Origin: Galbibacter sp038433465
GTDB taxonomy: Bacteria; Bacteroidota; Bacteroidia; Flavobacteriales; Flavobacteriaceae
Assembly: GCF_038433465.1 (NCBI RefSeq)
Contig: NZ_JAESVF010000001.1
Coordinates: forward strand, 372,001 to 436,000
Direction: 5' to 3'
Length of the DNA: 64,000 nucleotides
Numbering within the stretch: position 1 is the stretch's first letter; each line of letters begins with the position of its first letter. A program made the translations under genes and the position numbers. Below are positions 35,259-44,499 of this stretch, piece after piece. The notes beneath the pieces are model-generated. The model was not told the DNA's origin. It worked only from the letters and a program-made list of their open reading frames with translations, and ran no database searches.

Positions 35259-38200
35259 TTAGTTAACGTTTTCTTCAGATTGAACAACAGTTTCTGGTGC
35301 TCCAGTAATTTTTTCTTGTAACCACTGAAATATCACAAATAGAATTGGTATTACAAAAACTCCTAAGATGGTACCAACCAACATTCCTCCTGCTGCACCT
35401 GTACCGATAGAACGGTTACCAGCAGCTCCAACTCCTCCAGCTAAAGCCAAAGGCATTAACCCTAAAATAAAGGCAAACGATGTCATTAAAATTGGTCTTA
35501 AACGAGCTTTTGCACCGTGAATAGCAGCTTCTGAAAGACTCTCTCCATGTCGACGACGCTGGAGCGCAAACTCCACAATTAAAATTGCATTTTTCGCCAA
35601 GAGACCAATTAACATAATTAAAGCAATTTGGAAGAAAATATTGTTTTCTAAACCTACCAATTTCGTTGTAAAATACGCTCCGAATACCCCAAGAGGCAAG
35701 GATAAAATTACAGAAAATGGTAATAAATAACTTTCGTATTGTGCTGATAGTAGAAAGTAAACAAACACAATACTTAAGATGAAAATAATGATAGTTTGGC
35801 TACCTGCATTTACCTCTTCTCGTGTTAACCCAGAATAAGCAACCCCATAATTTGATGGTAATTTAGCTGCTTCGGCTTCAACCACAGCAATAGCATCTCC
35901 CGTACTATAACCCGGATTTGAAGCTCCTGTAATTTTAGAAGAGTTAAATAAGTTAAAACGCGTAACCGATTGCGGCCCGTAAACTCTTTTTAATTTCACA
36001 AACTGTGTAATAGGCGCCATTTCTCCTTCGCCAGTTCTTACGTACAATTCGTTAAGCGATTGTTTGTTGTTTCTATCTTCTGGTAAGGTTTGTAAATACA
36101 CACGATACTGCTTACCAAAGCGGGCAAAATCGGCTGCGTAAATCCCTCCAATATACCCTTGTAATGTAGAGAAAATTGAGTTAATTGGCACTCCTTTTTC
36201 TTTCGCTACTGGTACATTGATTTCCATTTCATACTGCGGATATTTTGTAGTAAACGAAGATTGCGCATATTGAATTTCAGGATGCTCCATTAAAGCCATC
36301 ATAAAATCTCTATTCGCCTGATCTAGGTCTGTAAACTCACCTCCAGATCTATCTAATAAATTCACTTCAAAACCTGAAGAAATACCAAACCCTGGAATAC
36401 TTGGTGGCGCAAAGAAAATAATGTTTGCTTCTGGAATTCCTGCTGCAATTCCAAACAAACGCTTGGTTAGTGCATCTACCGAAAGTGAATCGTCTTCTCT
36501 TTCTTCCCAATCTTTCAGCTTAATAAATCCGAGTCCGTAGTTACTTCCTTGACCTCCTAATAAACTAAAACCATTAATTACAGAAACCCCTTCTACACCT
36601 GGTAAATTTTTTGCTTTTTCATAAAGCATACGGTTTACTTCTCCTGTTCTATCTACTGAAGAACCTGCTGGTAATTCAATATTTGCAAAAATAATTCCAC
36701 GGTCTTCATTCGGTACAAAACCTGTTGGTGTTGTAGAAGAAACCCAAATAATTCCTGCTACAGAAGCTGCCAAAGCAACCCATGTAATCCATTTGTTTTT
36801 GTATAAAAATTTCAACGATTTTCCGTAGCGCTCAGTAGTGGCATTAAATCCTCTATTGAAGCTATCGTAAAAACGTTGTAAAAATGTAGTATTCTTTTTC
36901 TCTTCTTCGGAATGAACTTTTAAGAAGATTGCACAAAGTGCCGGACTCAACGTTAATGCGTTTACAGCCGAAATCATAATCGCAACAATAAGTGTAATAC
37001 CAAATTGTTCGTAGAACACCCCTGTTGGCCCTTGAATAAATGTTACCGGAATAAATACCGCAGCCATTACCAGCGTAATCGAGATAATTGCTCCAGAAAT
37101 TTCGCTCATCGCATTAATCGTAGCCGATCTTGCTGATTCTTGGCTTCCTTCTTCAATTTTGGCGTGGACGGCCTCTACAACCACAATCGCATCATCCACC
37201 ACAATACCAATTGCCAGTACTAATGCAAATAAGGTTAATAAGTTAATTGAATATCCGAAGACATTTAAAAAGAAGAACGTACCAATAATTGCTACTGGTA
37301 CTGCAATTGCTGGGATTAAGGTAGAACGAACATCTTGTAAGAAGATAAATACTACCAAGAACACCAATATAAATGCTTCTACTAGTGTATGCACTACTTT
37401 ATCAATAGACGCTGTTAAGAAGTCGTTGGTATCGTATGGAATAAACAAGTCAATTCCTTTAGGGAATGTCGGTTTTAATTCGTCTAATTTCGCGCGAATT
37501 GTTTCAATAATTTCCTGTGCGTTTGACCCTTTTGTTTGGTAAATCGCCATGTTTACACTTGGGTATCCGTTCGTGATAGAACTATTTGCATACGATTGTG
37601 CGTTTAATTCTATTTCAGCAACATCTTTTAAGCGTAAATATTGACCATCTCCAAGCGCTTTTATAATAATGTCTTCATACTGCTTTTCAGTTTTAAAACG
37701 TCCGCTGTATTTAATAACATACGAAAAAGCTTCTCCGTTATTCTCTCCAAGTGCTCCTGCTGCAGCCTCCAAACTTTGCTCGTTTAAAGCCGCCATAACA
37801 TCCGTAGGAATTAAGTTGTATGCTGAAAGCTTTTCTGGTTTTAACCAAATTCGCATTGCATAATCCTGACGAGAAAATACGTTTACATCTCCTACCCCTT
37901 TTACACGTTGAAGCTCTGGAATAACATTAATTTTTAAGTAATTCTGAACATACGTCGCATCGTAATCTTCATTCGTTGAGAAAAACGAAATAAACATCAA
38001 CGAACTCGTTTGTTGTTTTTTAGTAATTACCCCTGTTTGTACAACTTCCTGCGGAAGCAAAGCATTTGCTCTAGCTACACTATTTTGTACGTTTACCGCA
38101 GCAATATCTGGATCGGTATCTTGATCAAAATATACGGTAATATTTGCAGTACCAGCATTGGTTGCAGTAGAAGTAATGTAAGTCATCCCTTCAACTCCAT

Positions 38201-38408
38201 TCACTTGCTCTTCAATTGGGATAATAACACTCTCCAAAATTGTTTCGGCACTCGCTCCAGGATATGTAGCATTTACCTGCACTGTTGGCGGAGCAATATC
38301 TGGATACTGCTCTATTGGTAATGTTAACACTCCTAACACCCCTAATATTACGAGTATAATTGAGATTACTGTAGAAAGTACAGGTCTCTCGATAAATGTT
38401 TTTAACAT
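35259..38408 (-). CDS. RND multidrug efflux permease, HAE1 (AcrB) type
   Basis: 1049 residues, the AcrB length. N-terminal helix MLKTFIERPVLSTVISI, twelve transmembrane segments in two groups with large periplasmic loops. Proton relay acids IGIVVDDAIVVVEAV in helix 4 (about 405-420) are intact. GTGAAGGMLVGTILGVFVIP near the C-terminus is typical. Pumps hydrophobic compounds with MFP and TolC partners encoded on both sides. Between the MFP gene (20 bases upstream) and TolC gene. Confidence 0.96.
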   Translation of the reverse strand: MLKTFIERPVLSTVISIILVILGVLGVLTLPIEQYPDIAPPTVQVNATYPGASAETILESVIIPIEEQVNGVEGMTYITSTATNAGTANITVYFDQDTDPDIAAVNVQNSVARANALLPQEVVQTGVITKKQQTSSLMFISFFSTNEDYDATYVQNYLKINVIPELQRVKGVGDVNVFSRQDYAMRIWLKPEKLSAYNLIPTDVMAALNEQSLEAAAGALGENNGEAFSYVIKYSGRFKTEKQYEDIIIKALGDGQYLRLKDVAEIELNAQSYANSSITNGYPSVNMAIYQTKGSNAQEIIETIRAKLDELKPTFPKGIDLFIPYDTNDFLTASIDKVVHTLVEAFILVFLVVFIFLQDVRSTLIPAIAVPVAIIGTFFFLNVFGYSINLLTLFALVLAIGIVVDDAIVVVEAVHAKIEEGSQESARSATINAMSEISGAIISITLVMAAVFIPVTFIQGPTGVFYEQFGITLIVAIMISAVNALTLSPALCAIFLKVHSEEEKKNTTFLQRFYDSFNRGFNATTERYGKSLKFLYKNKWITWVALAASVAGIIWVSSTTPTGFVPNEDRGIIFANIELPAGSSVDRTGEVNRMLYEKAKNLPGVEGVSVINGFSLLGGQGSNYGLGFIKLKDWEEREDDSLSVDALTKRLFGIAAGIPEANIIFFAPPSIPGFGISSGFEVNLLDRSGGEFTDLDQANRDFMMALMEHPEIQYAQSSFTTKYPQYEMEINVPVAKEKGVPINSIFSTLQGYIGGIYAADFARFGKQYRVYLQTLPEDRNNKQSLNELYVRTGEGEMAPITQFVKLKRVYGPQSVTRFNLFNSSKITGASNPGYSTGDAIAVVEAEAAKLPSNYGVAYSGLTREEVNAGSQTIIIFILSIVFVYFLLSAQYESYLLPFSVILSLPLGVFGAYFTTKLVGLENNIFFQIALIMLIGLLAKNAILIVEFALQRRRHGESLSEAAIHGAKARLRPILMTSFAFILGLMPLALAGGVGAAGNRSIGTGAAGGMLVGTILGVFVIPILFVIFQWLQEKITGAPETVVQSEENVN

Positions 38409-38428
38409 AACTTATTTTTTTAAGCTGA

Positions 38429-39553
38429 TTAGTTTCTGAACAATGTTTTAATAGGCTTCACAATACTATCATACGAAGTTTCTTGTGGTGCAATAGCTGC
38501 GCCTTCTCTTAACTTGTTCACTCCTTTTGCAACAATTACATCGCCTAGTTTTACTCCATCTTCTACTACATATAAGTTATCAACTTCATCGGCAATGGTA
38601 ATTACTTGAGATTTTACAGTGTTTTCTCCTGAAACTAAATACACCAAAATTTGACCTTGACGCTCAAAAGTAGACTCTTGAGGAATTACTGGCAATTCAG
38701 AATATTCAGTAGGAATTTGTATTGTTCCGCTGTTTCCGTTTGTTAACAATCTTTCTGGATTTGGAAACGTTGCTCTAAAACTTGCTGTACCTGTATTTTG
38801 GTTAATTTGTCCTGTAACAGTTTTAATTCTCCCTGTGTGCTTGTACAATTCGCCATTTGCTAAAACCAAGTTGATGGCTGGAAAATTATCTAACTTTTCT
38901 TGACGAGAATTTCCTTTTGTATTTTCAACAAAGTCTAAATAATCTTCTTCGTTCATTGAAAAGTAAGCATACACTTCATCAATATCAGAAACAGTTGTTA
39001 AAGGAGTTTGGTCGTTAGGACTCACCAAAGTTCCTTCTCTAAAAGGAATAGCGCCTACATAACCATCTACCGGACTTTTAACTGTAGCATAATCTATATT
39101 TGCATTGATAGCGCTGTAATTGCTTTTTGCCTGTGCTAAATTTGCTTTGGCAGTTTCCAATTGTACATTGCTAATAATACCTTTTTCTACAAGAGGTTTT
39201 AATTTATCTACCTCTACTTGTGCTACATTTACGCTTGCTTGCGCTGCACCAGCATCTTGAGTAAGCGACTCGGTTTCTAAACGAAACAACACTTGCCCTT
39301 TACGTACTTGCTGACCTTCATCAACTAAAACATCTTTAATATACCCAGATATTTTTGCACGCACACCACTGTTAATGACCCCCTCAATACTTGCTGGGTA
39401 CTCTTTGTAGCCCGTTACTTTTTTACTCTCCACTTTTACCGTTGGATAAGGCATTGCCTGAGGAGCTTGTTGTTGTTCCTGCTTTTCACCGCAGCTTACA
39501 AGAATTATGGCAAAACCAATAAGAAGTAGCTTAGAATATAATTTTGAATTCAT
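38429..39553 (-). CDS. RND efflux membrane-fusion lipoprotein
   Basis: 374 residues. Lipoprotein signal (IILVSCGE, Cys near 21), a lipoyl-like half-motif (VRAKISGYIKDVLVDEGQQVRKGQVLF), helical hairpin (about 95-150), second half-motif (VKSPVDGYVGAIPFREGTLVS) and beta-barrel. Links the RND pump with TolC in the periplasm. Its ATG overlaps the GbsR stop by one base (TAATG), so the regulator and pump are translated together. Confidence 0.94.
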   Translation of the reverse strand: MNSKLYSKLLLIGFAIILVSCGEKQEQQQAPQAMPYPTVKVESKKVTGYKEYPASIEGVINSGVRAKISGYIKDVLVDEGQQVRKGQVLFRLETESLTQDAGAAQASVNVAQVEVDKLKPLVEKGIISNVQLETAKANLAQAKSNYSAINANIDYATVKSPVDGYVGAIPFREGTLVSPNDQTPLTTVSDIDEVYAYFSMNEEDYLDFVENTKGNSRQEKLDNFPAINLVLANGELYKHTGRIKTVTGQINQNTGTASFRATFPNPERLLTNGNSGTIQIPTEYSELPVIPQESTFERQGQILVYLVSGENTVKSQVITIADEVDNLYVVEDGVKLGDVIVAKGVNKLREGAAIAPQETSYDSIVKPIKTLFRN

Positions 39554-40065
39554 TATTGTACTTGATTGATAGTTATTAAATTACTTTTTAGTTTACATAG
39601 ATTTTCAATCATTGCATCTACAAAATCTATGTAATGCAAATTGAATGAAATGTCTTTTTTATTTTCTACTGATACTTGTTTGTTTGTTGCTATTAGTTTT
39701 TCTCGGTAATTTTTAACCTTCACATGCAATTCTCGTTCTTTTCGCCAAGAGTTTATCTTGTCTTCCAAACGATTAATCATATTGTCAAATGAAGCTTTAA
39801 AATACCTTCTTCGATCGCCAGGTTTGGTGTAATAACCTATTCTACCCATCGATTGTAATAATTGAAGATTTGTTGACACCGAACTTTTACTCACCTGCAA
39901 CTCCTCTAAAATTTCATCAAAAGTGGCGCCTTCATCTCCCACCAAAGCTAAATAACCAAAAATCCTTGAAGCCAATGGAGACAGCATATCTTGACACTCA
40001 AAATACACTCCCATCTCTTCAACGAGCTCGTGTTTTAACTTTTTTAAATCAGTTTCATCTGCCAT
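39553..40065 (-). CDS. GbsR/MarR-type transcriptional regulator of the efflux operon
   Basis: About 170 residues from the ATG of MADETDLKK; the ATG at 40086 would add seven residues of little support. Winged helix-turn-helix (about 38-90; ATFDEILEELQVSKSSVSTNLQLLQSMGRI) followed by a wing with KPGDRRRYFKA. C-terminal helices form the dimer. First gene of the efflux operon, hence most likely its own repressor, released by a pump substrate (inference from order). Confidence 0.88.
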   Translation of the reverse strand: MADETDLKKLKHELVEEMGVYFECQDMLSPLASRIFGYLALVGDEGATFDEILEELQVSKSSVSTNLQLLQSMGRIGYYTKPGDRRRYFKASFDNMINRLEDKINSWRKERELHVKVKNYREKLIATNKQVSVENKKDISFNLHYIDFVDAMIENLCKLKSNLITINQVQ

Positions 40066-40418
40066 AATTACCAAATAAGAGCGCAAAATTACAATTAGTT
40101 CGGTTTGTACAGAACCAACTAATGGTTAATAGTTTGTTAAACTTCTTTTGAACGCACAAAAGAGGCTCTTACTTAAGTATCAAATCGTTATGAGGGAACT
40201 ATAAAATAAAGGGGGAAGAATTTTTTTGTTAAGATAGTAAAATAAAGGATACGTTTAGCACAGGAAACACCTTATAAAAACAACATCCAATTTCTCAAAA
40301 AAATGATTATTTCGATTGTAAATTCAAAATAACAACGTCGCAAAGTTATGAAAAAGAAATAATAACAAGTCGATTCGACTGAATAACTTGCTATTATTTT
40401 CTATATTTAAAATAAACT
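40066..40418. other. Gap upstream of the efflux operon
   Basis: About 350 AT-rich bases. It holds the promoter side of the GbsR gene and, at its left end, the terminator of the SnoaL-like gene (40358-40398). No gene or repeat seen. Confidence 0.6.
40351..40398 (-). terminator. Probable terminator of the aldo/keto reductase operon
   Basis: Stem AATAATA-A-CAAGT / ACTTG-C-TATTATT with one mismatch and a 15-base loop, followed on the minus strand by TTTCTTTTTC. It lies 20 bases beyond the SnoaL-like stop. Confidence 0.55.
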
Positions 40419-40946
40419 TTACTTTACCTCTCCTACCTCTCGATGAACAAAATTAGACTGTCGTTTTTTTATAAGCCAAACACCATCGAGCTTAACAAAT
40501 TCATCTTTATAAATTGTGTATAACGTAGTTTTAATTTCTTTTCCTTCTTGAGTTCCTACCAAAATTACTCTACAATACGAAGTAGTTTTGGCTGTATCAC
40601 TAGTTAATTCATCAATTGTTTGTTGTCCATTTTGATGATAGACAGTATGGAAGTTGGATAAAAATCCTGAAAAAGCATCTTTTAATTGTTGACGACCTTT
40701 TAAACTTGATGAAATTTCTCCGTCAGCATAAGATTCTACAATTCCATCTTCTGTAAAAAGTAAAACTTGTTTATCAATTTCTTTTGTATCTGCTAAGTTC
40801 GAAAATACATCAACAACATTTTTAATAGCCATTTTATCTTCTATTAATGCTATTCGTTGCTCATTTATATTGGTTTCTTTCATTTTTTCACAACTTATAA
40901 AATTTATAAATAGTAAGAACATTAAAATTAACTTCCCTATTCGCAT
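40419..40946 (-). CDS. SnoaL/NTF2-like lipoprotein
   Basis: 175 residues. Lipoprotein signal (FINFISC, Cys near 19). Then an NTF2-like cone fold: helix AIKNVVDVFSNLAD, acidic LFTEDGIVESYADG and the FHTVYHQNGQQTI and LYTIYKDEFVKLDGVWLIKKRQS strands of SnoaL-type proteins. Possibly binds or converts a small lipophilic or cyclic substrate. Last gene of a four-gene operon with two aldo/keto reductases and a hydrolase; 27 bases after the second reductase. Confidence 0.82.
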   Translation of the reverse strand: MRIGKLILMFLLFINFISCEKMKETNINEQRIALIEDKMAIKNVVDVFSNLADTKEIDKQVLLFTEDGIVESYADGEISSSLKGRQQLKDAFSGFLSNFHTVYHQNGQQTIDELTSDTAKTTSYCRVILVGTQEGKEIKTTLYTIYKDEFVKLDGVWLIKKRQSNFVHREVGEVK

Positions 40947-40972
40947 ATACTTTTTAAGTATTAAATTAATAA

Positions 40973-42094
40973 TTATTGATTTTCTAATGTAGCTTCTTTC
41001 GATCTAAAACCTATCGTTGGTATTTGCTCTAAGGCTACTCTTATTTCTTTTAGTTCTGCATTAGAAAAATTAACTTCCAAAGAACCAATATTTTCTATTA
41101 AATGATTTGGATTAGTGGTTCCAGGTATTGGAACAATGTATGGTTTCTGAGCCAAAAGCCATGCTAAAGCAATTTGAGTAGGTGTTGTACCTTTCTTTTC
41201 TGCCCATTCTTTTGCCAAATCGGTTACTTTTAAATTGGCTTTTAGAGCCTCAGGAGTATAATACGGTACTCCTGCTCTTCGAAATCCTACTTCTGGAATA
41301 TAATCATAGCCAAACCTTCCTGTTAGCATTCCTCGACAAAGAGGACCCCATGGCACAAATGCAATATCTAATGCTTCGCAAGTAGGTAAAATATAATGTT
41401 CCATTACGCGTTCCAACATGGAATATTCCGACTGCACTGCTGCTACTTTTTGAATAGCATTGGCTCTTTTTATAGTTTCTGGATTTACTTCAGACAAACC
41501 AAAGTTTCTAGCTTTTCCTTCCTTAATTAAATCTTTTACTGTACCCGCTATGTCTTCAATTGGCGTACCGGGATCCATACGATGCAAATAGAGTAAATCA
41601 ATTGTGTCTGTCTGCAATCTTTTTAACATCCCCTCAACGGCAGTTCTAATATGCTCAGGGCGACTATTTCTTCCATTACGTCCGTTTCCACTAAAATCAA
41701 ATCCAAACTTTGAAGCTATACTTACTTGATTTCGATAAGGTTTTAAAGCTTCTCCTACTATTTCTTCACTAAAATATGGGCCGTAAACTTCAGCCGTGTC
41801 AAAAAAATTAACTCCACTATCTACAGCTTTATGAATTACTTTAATCATTTCTGATTTATCCTGCGGAGGATTATAAACTCCTGCCATACTCATACAACCT
41901 AAACCAATTGCTGAAACTTCTAACGTTCCAATTTTACGATTCTTTTTATTTGAATACGATATATCATTTAATCCATGAAGGCTATCCTCTTTTGATGAGA
42001 AAGACATTAAACTAGCACTTCCAAGAAGTAATCCAGCAGACATAAGTGTGCTGTTTTGTATAAAATCTCTCCTGTTGATATTACTTTTTTTCAT
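40973..42094 (-). CDS. Aldo/keto reductase with Tat-type signal (second of pair)
   Basis: 373 residues. Twin-Arg start NRRDFIQNSTLMSAGLLLG suggests export folded. TIM-barrel AKR with catalytic tetrad: D and Y in FFDTAEVYGP, Lys in SIASKFGF, His in LYLHRMDPG. C-terminal PIPGTTNPNHLIENIG binds NADPH. Homologous to the product at 43155-44366. Reduces an aldehyde or ketone; substrate unknown. The second gene downstream of the AraC-facing promoter (after the first reductase and hydrolase). Confidence 0.9.
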   Translation of the reverse strand: MKKSNINRRDFIQNSTLMSAGLLLGSASLMSFSSKEDSLHGLNDISYSNKKNRKIGTLEVSAIGLGCMSMAGVYNPPQDKSEMIKVIHKAVDSGVNFFDTAEVYGPYFSEEIVGEALKPYRNQVSIASKFGFDFSGNGRNGRNSRPEHIRTAVEGMLKRLQTDTIDLLYLHRMDPGTPIEDIAGTVKDLIKEGKARNFGLSEVNPETIKRANAIQKVAAVQSEYSMLERVMEHYILPTCEALDIAFVPWGPLCRGMLTGRFGYDYIPEVGFRRAGVPYYTPEALKANLKVTDLAKEWAEKKGTTPTQIALAWLLAQKPYIVPIPGTTNPNHLIENIGSLEVNFSNAELKEIRVALEQIPTIGFRSKEATLENQ

Positions 42095-42100
42095 ATTACT

Positions 42101-43150
42101 TTATTTTATTTGGTTAACCCAATCAATTATTAAATTGGCAATTTCTTGGTTATTTACATCCATCATCAACATGTGGCTATTACCTTTAATTCCAATATCT
42201 TTTAGATGTATCATTTTTGCATTTCCTCCTAGCTCATTGAACTTCCCAACAAAATTCCTCCAACCCTCATAATAGTTGTTCCAAGAATGTCCAGAAACAC
42301 CTGTATCATTTTTTAAATGATCTCCATAAACTACAAGTAGAGGTATATTTTTGATTTTCTCCAGTTGTTCTTTTGTATATTGATTTCCAGTCCCTCCTGG
42401 TTCTAACAAAACCATAGCTTTAATTCCAGACATATCTATTAGAGCTGCATCTAAAGGAAATGAACCCGATTGAGAATGACTGATTAAAACAGTATTTTTT
42501 AACTCTTTAGCCAATTCGGCTAAATTTTTATGTGTGGGATTAGGTCTAGGTACTGCCCCAGACATAAAGGGTATACTTTGCTTTGAAAATTCAGAAAAAT
42601 AAACTAATGGAAATTTACCATTCTCCACTTGCTTACCATCGAAAGTTGTGAATCGGAAATTAACCGATGTATTTTCATCTGATATCCGAATAATACTTGG
42701 TTGATTTTCTGGACTTTGATTTCTACCTTTTACATCATTATAAGTTTTTTGATTAAATCCAGAACGCCCCACTCCTACTTGATCAATAATGTAAACAGGG
42801 AATCCTTTTCTAACAAAATATTCATTCCACCCCATAGTTCCACTTGGGGTTGTTTCGTAGGTCTTTCCACTTAAATTCATACCATGAATCATCACGACAG
42901 ATAAATTTGATTGTCGCATATACGGAACCATATAACTAACATAAGTCTGATTTACAGTAATATTTCCATCAGGAAAAAAACCACCAATTTGTACACGTGT
43001 TTGTTGTTCAGAATTACCACCTACATAAAAACTACCCACAGATTCTAAAACAAGCGGCTCATTATAAGTCTTTAAATTACTAAAGTTTTGTGCATTGCTT
43101 TTTGCTGAAAAAACAACACACATTACTATCATCCATTTTATAAATTTCAT
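42101..43150 (-). CDS. Exported alpha/beta hydrolase
   Basis: 349 residues. Signal peptide ending near 20 (VFSAKSNAQ). HGMNLSGKTYETTPSGTMGWNEYF and PVYIIDQVGVGRSGF flank the strands of the hydrolase core. The nucleophile elbow reads SHSQSG, i.e. Ser where the first small Gly of GxSxG is usual. LLVVYGDHLKNDTG supplies a likely Asp and KGNSHMLMMD the late His. Probable esterase acting outside the cytoplasm, on a substrate shared with the neighbouring reductases. Confidence 0.87.
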   Translation of the reverse strand: MKFIKWMIVMCVVFSAKSNAQNFSNLKTYNEPLVLESVGSFYVGGNSEQQTRVQIGGFFPDGNITVNQTYVSYMVPYMRQSNLSVVMIHGMNLSGKTYETTPSGTMGWNEYFVRKGFPVYIIDQVGVGRSGFNQKTYNDVKGRNQSPENQPSIIRISDENTSVNFRFTTFDGKQVENGKFPLVYFSEFSKQSIPFMSGAVPRPNPTHKNLAELAKELKNTVLISHSQSGSFPLDAALIDMSGIKAMVLLEPGGTGNQYTKEQLEKIKNIPLLVVYGDHLKNDTGVSGHSWNNYYEGWRNFVGKFNELGGNAKMIHLKDIGIKGNSHMLMMDVNNQEIANLIIDWVNQIK

Positions 43151-43154
43151 CGTA

Positions 43155-44366
43155 CTAATCTTTTACTGGTAGCGGAGTTTTTCCATTTGTACCTTTGGAT
43201 GAAGCTCCAAAACTAGTTCCATAGTCATGAGATTCTTTTAATCTTTTTGGTGCTCTATCCCCATAAACATGAAGCTTATTAAAACCATTTTCTAAAAAAT
43301 TAAAATCTTCTCTAGTTAACTTTACTTTATACGCTCCTAAATTCTCTTTCATATGAGCATCAATTCGCGTCCCAGGAATTGGAACTATAAATGTTTTTTT
43401 TGTCATTAACCAAGCTAGTGCTATTTGCCCCGGTGTAGCATCATAATTAGCAGCCACTTCATCTAATAACTTTATTATTGGCTGGTTTTTTTCAATAGCT
43501 TCTTTCGTAAACCGAGGGAAGTTTAAATTTTTACGGATGTCTCCTTCTGCAAATTGATAATTTGGAGTAACATTCCCTGTTAAATACCCCATTCCAAGAG
43601 GACTCCAAGGAACAAATCCAATTCCTAATTCTTCACAAACAGGAATCACTTCCATTTCTGGATCGCGAGTCCAAAAAGAATATTCATTTTGAATTGCAGT
43701 TATTGGATGGACTTTATGCGCTCTTCTTATTGTAGCGGCTCCTGCCTCAGATAGACCATAATGTAGAATTTTCCCTTCCTTTATTAAGTCTGAAAACGCC
43801 CCAGCTACTTCTTCAATAGGTACGTTTGGATCTACACGATGTTGATAAAGTAAGTCGATACGGTCTGTTTGCAACCTTTTCAACATATAATCTACTGCTT
43901 CTTTAATGTGTTCAGGTCGACTGTTTAATCCCCCTTTCATTTGTCCAGTATTAAAATCAATATCAAAACCTATTTTAGACGCAATTACCACATCATTCCG
44001 AACTTCTTTTAATGCTTCTCCTGTTATTTTTTCACTAGTATGTGGACCATAAATTTCGGCGGTATCAAAAAAACGAATACCAGAATGATAAGCCGATTTA
44101 ATTAATTTCACAGATTCTTCTTTTGAAGGAGGGTTTCCATATGCCCATGCAATATTCATACAACCAAATCCCATTTCTGATACTTCCAGCGAGCCTAATT
44201 TTCGTTTACCTAACGGAAATTCTAATTTGGATACTTTTGCATTTCTTTTAAATAACGAATTACCAGATGCCCACAGATTACTGTATACCAAAGATATACC
44301 TACGGTAGCCATTGCAGATTTTGTAAAAAAATCACGACGATTTACATTTTGATTCTTCTTTTTCAT
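43155..44366 (-). CDS. Aldo/keto reductase with Tat-type signal (first of pair)
   Basis: 403 residues. Tat signal VNRRDFFTKSAMATVGISLVYS. AKR fold with FFDTAEIYGP (D, Y), VVIASKIGF (K), LLYQHRVDP (H). PIPGTRIDAHMKENLGAYK for the cofactor. Similar in layout to the downstream reductase, so the pair likely arose by duplication. First gene of the operon; divergent from the AraC-type regulator, 133 bases away. Confidence 0.9.
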   Translation of the reverse strand: MKKKNQNVNRRDFFTKSAMATVGISLVYSNLWASGNSLFKRNAKVSKLEFPLGKRKLGSLEVSEMGFGCMNIAWAYGNPPSKEESVKLIKSAYHSGIRFFDTAEIYGPHTSEKITGEALKEVRNDVVIASKIGFDIDFNTGQMKGGLNSRPEHIKEAVDYMLKRLQTDRIDLLYQHRVDPNVPIEEVAGAFSDLIKEGKILHYGLSEAGAATIRRAHKVHPITAIQNEYSFWTRDPEMEVIPVCEELGIGFVPWSPLGMGYLTGNVTPNYQFAEGDIRKNLNFPRFTKEAIEKNQPIIKLLDEVAANYDATPGQIALAWLMTKKTFIVPIPGTRIDAHMKENLGAYKVKLTREDFNFLENGFNKLHVYGDRAPKRLKESHDYGTSFGASSKGTNGKTPLPVKD

Positions 44367-44499
44367 AGTTTATTTATTTTCTAACAAACATTCCCTTTTG
44401 TCAAAAATACTATCAACATGAACTAGAATTAAGACATATTTTACCGTAACATTTTCATATATTTCTGTATTTTTATAAAACACAATAATTCTAAAACCG

